DNA of 64,000 nt, from NCBI GenBank assembly GCA_023101885.1, contig JALPQD010000512.1, forward strand, positions 1,027,512-1,091,511, written 5' to 3'. Positions 59,456-64,000 of this stretch are shown here, piece by piece. Within the stretch, counting starts at the first letter, position 1; the number at the start of each line of letters is the position of its first letter. Made by a program: the position numbers and the translations under genes. The DNA is from Typhlomys cinereus. Taxonomy: Eukaryota > Chordata > Mammalia > Rodentia > Platacanthomyidae. A model generated the notes under the pieces. It searched no databases and had not been told where the DNA came from. It saw nothing but the letters and a program-made list of their open reading frames with translations.

Positions 59456-59844
59456 TGTTGCCTTATCCCCAACTGGGCCAGCCAGAGAGGGGGAAAGGGG
59501 GGTTCGAAGCAAATGGACGAAATGGTGACAGGGTCACCACAGACCCCGGGAATCAGATGAGAAGCAAGCAGAGACAAGCTGCAGCAGATTCAGAGTCGTT
59601 AAGGGCATTTGGGCTCATATAGGGTCATGGTGCAGTCAGGTTTTGCCATCCCTCTTCCAAGGGGACAACCACCAGTCATTTAAGTGTCCATTGCAGGTGT
59701 GTTAGACAGCCACTTCACATTGGTTGTTCATCACTCTGCCTGCATGGTCCTTTGTTGGGACATGTCCAGGGCATGTCTGTACGTGTCCAGGCTTGTCCGT
59801 AGCTGGGAGCCAGGCTAGAGCCTTCCTGAATCGGTAGTGCCACA
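59456..59844 (-). repeat. 5' LTR of the minus-strand element
   Basis: Minus strand starts TGTGGCACTACCGATTCAGG and ends GGCAACA, as in 43483-43921. The reversed TATA area is near 59615. Confidence 0.82.
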
Positions 59845-61119
59845 CTGAAAGGCAGTGTGCTATTTGTCAATATTAGTCTTATCTGTAGTCAAAAGTCTGT
59901 AACACCAGATCATTAGAATGGGATGTGCATAGCAAAAGAGACAGCAAACAACCAGCCCCGAGCAGCTTCACACTACCTGGAGATGAGACAAATAGGCAAA
60001 TGACAACTACAAATGACCTTTGCAGTCCAATTCCTTCTGCCAATGCCAATTTAGTTTGCTAAAACTTCTACTGGGACACTCCTCAAACCTAATTCATGAC
60101 CATCTTAGCTAATAAGGTATGTCCCCTTTTTATTTTGCAGCTTTAGCATTGTATAATATTTCCTTTCATGTGGGGCTATTGATCTGAGACAGGAGTTAGG
60201 TGCGAGGACAAGTCTTGCAACCCAGGAAGCAGTGGGCAGCATCAACTCATTCTGGGCTGACTCCTAGATCTGAGAATATATTCCACTTCCACCCTGTCCT
60301 TGTCACTCTCCACGTTAATCTCAGATAAAACCTCCAGATTGTGACAGATTAGAGATCTTCTCAGTGGATTGAGGTTTATTCTTTTGGATGACTGACTCCC
60401 TTGAGGAGGCCAAGACCACTCACAGCATTTGACCAAGCCTGCAAGAGCACTTAGTTATAATCCACAATCTCTGTCTTTCTTTAGCCTCCCTCTGTGGCTC
60501 TCTTTTTGAGAACTGTCTAGCTCAACAAGCCTTCTAATGGGCTAAATGTAGACTATAACCAACAGGGAGACCTCACCCAACAGTGCTAACATCCCTGGCC
60601 CCATCATTCCCTACATTATGCACTGTAAAAGTATTTTATTCCTAACTGGCTCAGGCAGTAAACCTACCTTTTCTTTTCCCTCTCTCAATATTACCAGCAT
60701 CTGGCAAAACCTGAGGCTCACTCAGGATTTCTAGAAGAATGAACACCACATTGGCAGAACTTCCACCTGAGATGGCTGAAGGGCCCAAGTGTTCTCTCTG
60801 ACGTACCAAGAAAGATCAACTCCAGAATGCCTGGGTAGTCTCCATTTTCCTATTGTCTTCTGCAAGGATACATGAAAGATTCAAAAAACTCCCAGGCACA
60901 ATGCCTTTTTGCCAAACTTTTTTATCTCATGAGATATCCTAGGTAGAAAGTGTCACTTCACTCTGAGTCTTCCCACTCAAAAATTATACTTGTTAAATTC
61001 TCCTCTTCCATTTCAATGGACAGGCAACTGTACAATTTACCAGCAACTGTCTTAAAATTGCCCTTGAAAGCTTTATCAAAGGCACAATTACATTTGGGAA
61101 AACCTTATTTAAAACAAAA
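59845..61119. other. No gene seen
   Basis: Unique-looking sequence. Frames of 60-75 codons at 60242-60436 and 60950-61177 lack motifs. Confidence 0.5.
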
Positions 61120-61303
61120 CAAGCCTCTGCCTTGCTGTTGGAAGGTCCTGAGTTCGGATCCTAGACCCCATGTATAGATGCTGGCCAGAAGTGGGGGTGT
61201 CCTACGTTTCTGGTCCTGGTAAGCGGAGCCTGTGAATCCCTGGTTAGAGTAAACAAGGAGGAGGTGAAGGCAGTCCATGGTGGTTCTCGAATTTGTCTGT
61301 GGT

Positions 61304-61346
<43 letters not shown>

Positions 61347-61402
61347 ACATGCACACACATGCATACACGCACATTTGAATAAATAATTATAATAATAAAA
61401 TA
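61120..61402 (+). mobile_element. tRNA-derived SINE, 5'-truncated
   Basis: Begins within the head (AAGCCTCTGCCTTGCTGTTG), lacking about 25 bases of the tRNA-like start. It then follows the family to a CA run (61307-61361) and GAATAAATAATTATAATAAT. No clear target duplication. The most diverged copy of the four. Confidence 0.8.
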
Positions 61403-61489
61403 GCAATTGCATTTCTGACTTCAAATTTCTACCATGTGATTTGCTATTGTACTCAGATCTGACTACAGTATTCTTTATGCAGCTGTGGT

Positions 61490-61975
61490 AGTTAGCTACA
61501 GATGTCACATGTCAACTTGACAGTTGAAGGCTCCAACTCTGGGCACATTTATAAAGAATTAGTATTTAAGTACTCAGCAAGTCTGCAGGAGATAGTCTAA
61601 TTGATGGAGATGTCCCCTTGGTCAGTGGGATTTTTCCCTGGGCAGGTGGACATGATAGAAGAAGCTTACTGGGACTGGGACTGCTTAGATGTTTAGTTCC
61701 TGAACTGCGGTGAGATGATCTGTAAATTCCATGGATACAACCCACTGTTGTACTCCTTTCTTGGTTCATGTGCTTGCATTCTTCATTGGACTTGGACAGA
61801 TATGTTGTCTAGAGAGTGATAATTGCCAACTTAGCAGTTCCATGGATATTTTATGGCCAGGTCCCTCCATCCCTGGTGTTGGTATCAGGACTCCTGACAA
61901 ACTGGATTAGCAAATGTAACCAGGCCATTCTAAGTCAGACTAAAGTGTCTTCTTCCCATAAACTATTTGGTCATA
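61490..61975 (+). mobile_element. hAT-like (URR1-like) repeat
   Basis: Same block order as 42585-42985: GTCAACTTGACAGTTGAAGG, GGGCACATTTATAAAGAATT, the GTCTAATTGATGGAGATG block, then CCTGGTGTTGGTATCAGG near the end. Confidence 0.55.
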
Positions 61976-62942
61976 AATTTAGTAGCAACATGTAGTCACT
62001 GTGACTATAACAAAAATCAGTGTCCTGAACAAGGCACATATTGCCCTCAAGGCAAATGGCAAGAAGCATTTGGAAATTTCTATCTTTAGGCTTTCTTTTT
62101 CCTGCAGTCCTGTGCACTACACTTTAAATCTTCACCCATTCTTCAATTAATCTTTAACTGGAAGATCCAGACCAAGCATACAAACCTCTTCTCTTTCAAT
62201 CACAAATTTCCAATGCCATCTGTTACCATTGTCTCTGCTTATTCCCTCATCACCCTCATATTTTTCCCATCATCTCTGATCAATATATCCATTCTTTACA
62301 TCCAGTCCCTTCTCCCAGCCTTTCAACCCCAAAGTACTCTCCACATTCTATATGAACCTCCTCCCTTTTTCCTAACTCTCAAACATGGTCCCATGGTCCC
62401 ACTCCACCTAGAGGATTTTGCTGGAGTAAAATCTAAGTTCATGCTCCATTTTCTATGCATGATAGGCCCCAAATAGAAAGTAGACTAGGTAGCTTCTCTA
62501 AAAATTCCTCAAAGTTTAAAAGGAATTTCTTAGACTCAGCTAGGCATATTACCTAACATGGGAAGATATTTATTTAGAAGCCAGATGGGAAGGACAGAAT
62601 CATGAAGTCAGCAATACTGCACAATCACCAGCAAGATATGACAGTCTACTCTCATGTCAGGGTACTGTTCCTTCCCATGACCCTATTCAGATTTACTGCC
62701 TCAACCCCCCATTCCCAGTTCTCAAAACTCAAGATGGCATAACTCTTCCACAAAGTTCACTGAGCTTTAAGATGGGGAGAGATTTGGCTACTCTGGTTCC
62801 AGGTGAATAATATAGGGTCTTTGGTATTCTGAATTATGATTCGTTGTTGTTTTCATTCTTGCTGTTCATGCACTGTACTTGACTGCATCCCGATTGCTAT
62901 CAAAGGTCATCTTCTTTGACTATGTCATTAAAGCCACAATCA
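61976..62942. other. No gene seen; a short L1-like patch near 62750
   Basis: A plus-strand frame of 87 codons at 62213-62476 has no recognisable domain. About 62750-62830 resembles an L1 3' UTR in minus orientation (CACTGAGCTTTAAGATGGGG, then GTTCCAGGTGAATAA). Confidence 0.5.
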
Positions 62943-63496
62943 TTTCTTTTTATTTTATTTTTTATTTTAATTTTTTTTAATTTTTAATTTTTTTTATTTC
63001 CACTCATACAAACTTAACAGGTACACTGGTCCCCTCCCTCCCTCCAACCTCCCACCGCCCTATGCCCCCTACCCTCCCCCTTCCCCCCATCGCTCAGTAT
63101 CTCCCCCTTCCATCACTGGAGCATCCTTTAATGTGCATGCCAGAATCTCCTCTGGGTCCTCCTCTCCAATGAGGTGCAAGGACCCAGTGGCATTTCCCAG
63201 AACCCTTTCCTTTGTTCCCCTTAAGCATAGCAACACTACTGTGGCTGTCAATCCCTTGCCTCCAAGGATTTTAGTGCCTTTAGCAGATGCTAGACTTTGT
63301 AGGGTCAATAGTGTGTTGGACATTGTGCAGGGCATGCAAAGTCCAATTATGATTGCTTTGGCCCTAACTTATGTGGAATATCTTGCATATCATTGCTCCT
63401 TCCATCCTTGTGCTCTTACAATCTTACCGCCCCCTCTTCCACATATTTCCCTGAACTTCAGGATGGGGAGGGATTAGGCTGGCCTAGTTCCAGGTG
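62943..63496 (-). mobile_element. LINE-1 3' end
   Basis: Minus-strand L1 tail: T-rich run 62943-62999, the polypurine tract seen as C/T-rich 63030-63115, then 3' UTR equivalent to 1697-2210 of the plus-strand copy. It joins an inverted piece at 63497. Confidence 0.85.
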
Positions 63497-63535
63497 GTTA
63501 CAGCAGAGAAAATAGGCCTCCATCAAGGACTCAAA
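63497..63535 (+). mobile_element. Inverted 5' piece of the same LINE-1
   Basis: About 38 bases in the opposite orientation, matching L1 3' UTR at 1321-1358. The piece comes from further 5' in the L1 than the main part and is inverted, with about 340 bases missing between them. That is the usual outcome of twin priming. Confidence 0.7.
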
Positions 63536-63589
63536 TGAGAATATTTTGTTTCTGTATCATGCCACATTGCATCTCTTTCCCCCAATTAT

Positions 63590-63900
63590 TGAGAATTCAG
63601 AGAAACAGCAGTAGCCACTTTCCATATTCTTGGACTCAGTCTTGGGGTATTACACACACAATGAAATAAAATTCAGACATTTGTGAGTTGTGTCAAGTAA
63701 TGAAATCTCTTGGTTATTATTTTTATATTTTTCATGAATATGTGTGTGGGAGGTTGCCTGTGCTTTTATGCATGTTCTCAAGTGTGTGAATGCCTATGTG
63801 TGTGGGGAGCATTTACATACATGTGTTCATGTATTTGGAGATCAAAAATTGATAACAGGAATTATGGTGCATTACTTTTCCATCTCATTGCTTAATTAAA
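63590..63900 (+). repeat. Unclassified repeat, also at 21530-21800 and 39620-39900
   Basis: Shares AAATAAAATTCAGACATTTG, a TG-rich run and GATAACAGGA.TTATGGTGCATT-like blocks with the palindrome arms. It is more diverged than the arms are from each other, so it is an independent copy. Confidence 0.5.
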
Positions 63901-64000
63901 AGATTTATAAACCAGCCCAGAGTTTAGAGATAAAGATACTGTTGAGAGCAAGTTTGCTCTGGGGATTACCTGTCTCGGCTTTCCAAGGCCTAAATTACAT

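Larger units (their letters stand above)
57417..59844 (-). mobile_element. LTR retrotransposon, minus strand, 3' LTR missing
   Basis: On the minus strand: 5' LTR 59456-59844, primer-binding site 59435-59453, then internal sequence down to 57417. LTR and internal parts match the element at 43483-48212 (57420-57510 with 47395-47480; 57880-58110 with 45460-45760; 58790-58980 with 44350-44560). A large middle part is absent and replaced by unrelated sequence at about 58230-58745. The 3' LTR is missing. Confidence 0.8.

Overview
The window reads as mammalian intergenic DNA, almost certainly from a rodent. LINE-1 (L1) fragments are abundant, SINEs are tRNA-derived with CA-rich tails, and there are B4-like SINEs and non-coding LTR retrotransposons. 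B4-like elements point to myomorph rodents. The tRNA SINE with an AATAAA tail resembles the B2/DIP type, so a jerboa-like rodent is my best guess at low confidence. I find no intact host protein-coding gene. Long open frames are either decayed L1 ORF1/ORF2 or chance.

Layout: 1-3289 is an old minus-strand L1 split by a plus-strand L1 insertion. 3290-10280 is a near full-length minus-strand L1 with two promoter monomers, decayed ORF1 and ORF2, and a SINE in its 3' UTR. 10281-11197 is unique sequence with an unidentified exon-like stretch. 11198-11222 is a gap of 25 N. 11223-30620 is an inverted copy of 30628 to about 50150, very noisy on its outer side. 30628-43480 is the clean arm: B4 and hAT-like repeats, an L1 lacking its 3' part, and a SINE that the other arm lacks. 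43483-48212 is an LTR retrotransposon with both LTRs and a 6-bp target duplication. 49265-51130 is an old L1 with a nested L1 tail. 51191-57416 is a second LTR element with a truncated 3' LTR. 57417-59844 is a third, on the minus strand. 59845-64000 holds a hAT-like repeat, a 5'-truncated SINE and an L1 tail with a 5' inversion.

The main result concerns the assembly rather than a new biological system. The window holds an imperfect palindrome of about 39 kb, with arms of about 19.4 kb and almost no spacer at about 30624. The last ~100 bases before the N gap repeat the first ~100 bases of the right arm, so the likely true order is 11197 directly into about 30728. The left arm is then a misplaced, inverted copy, whose outer 8 kb look like uncorrected long-read sequence. 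The left arm lacks a SINE and carries an extra ~58-bp segment, so it probably represents the other haplotype. The LTR elements are the most interesting biology: they share internal sequence without recognisable gag, pol or env, but carry two unrelated LTR types.
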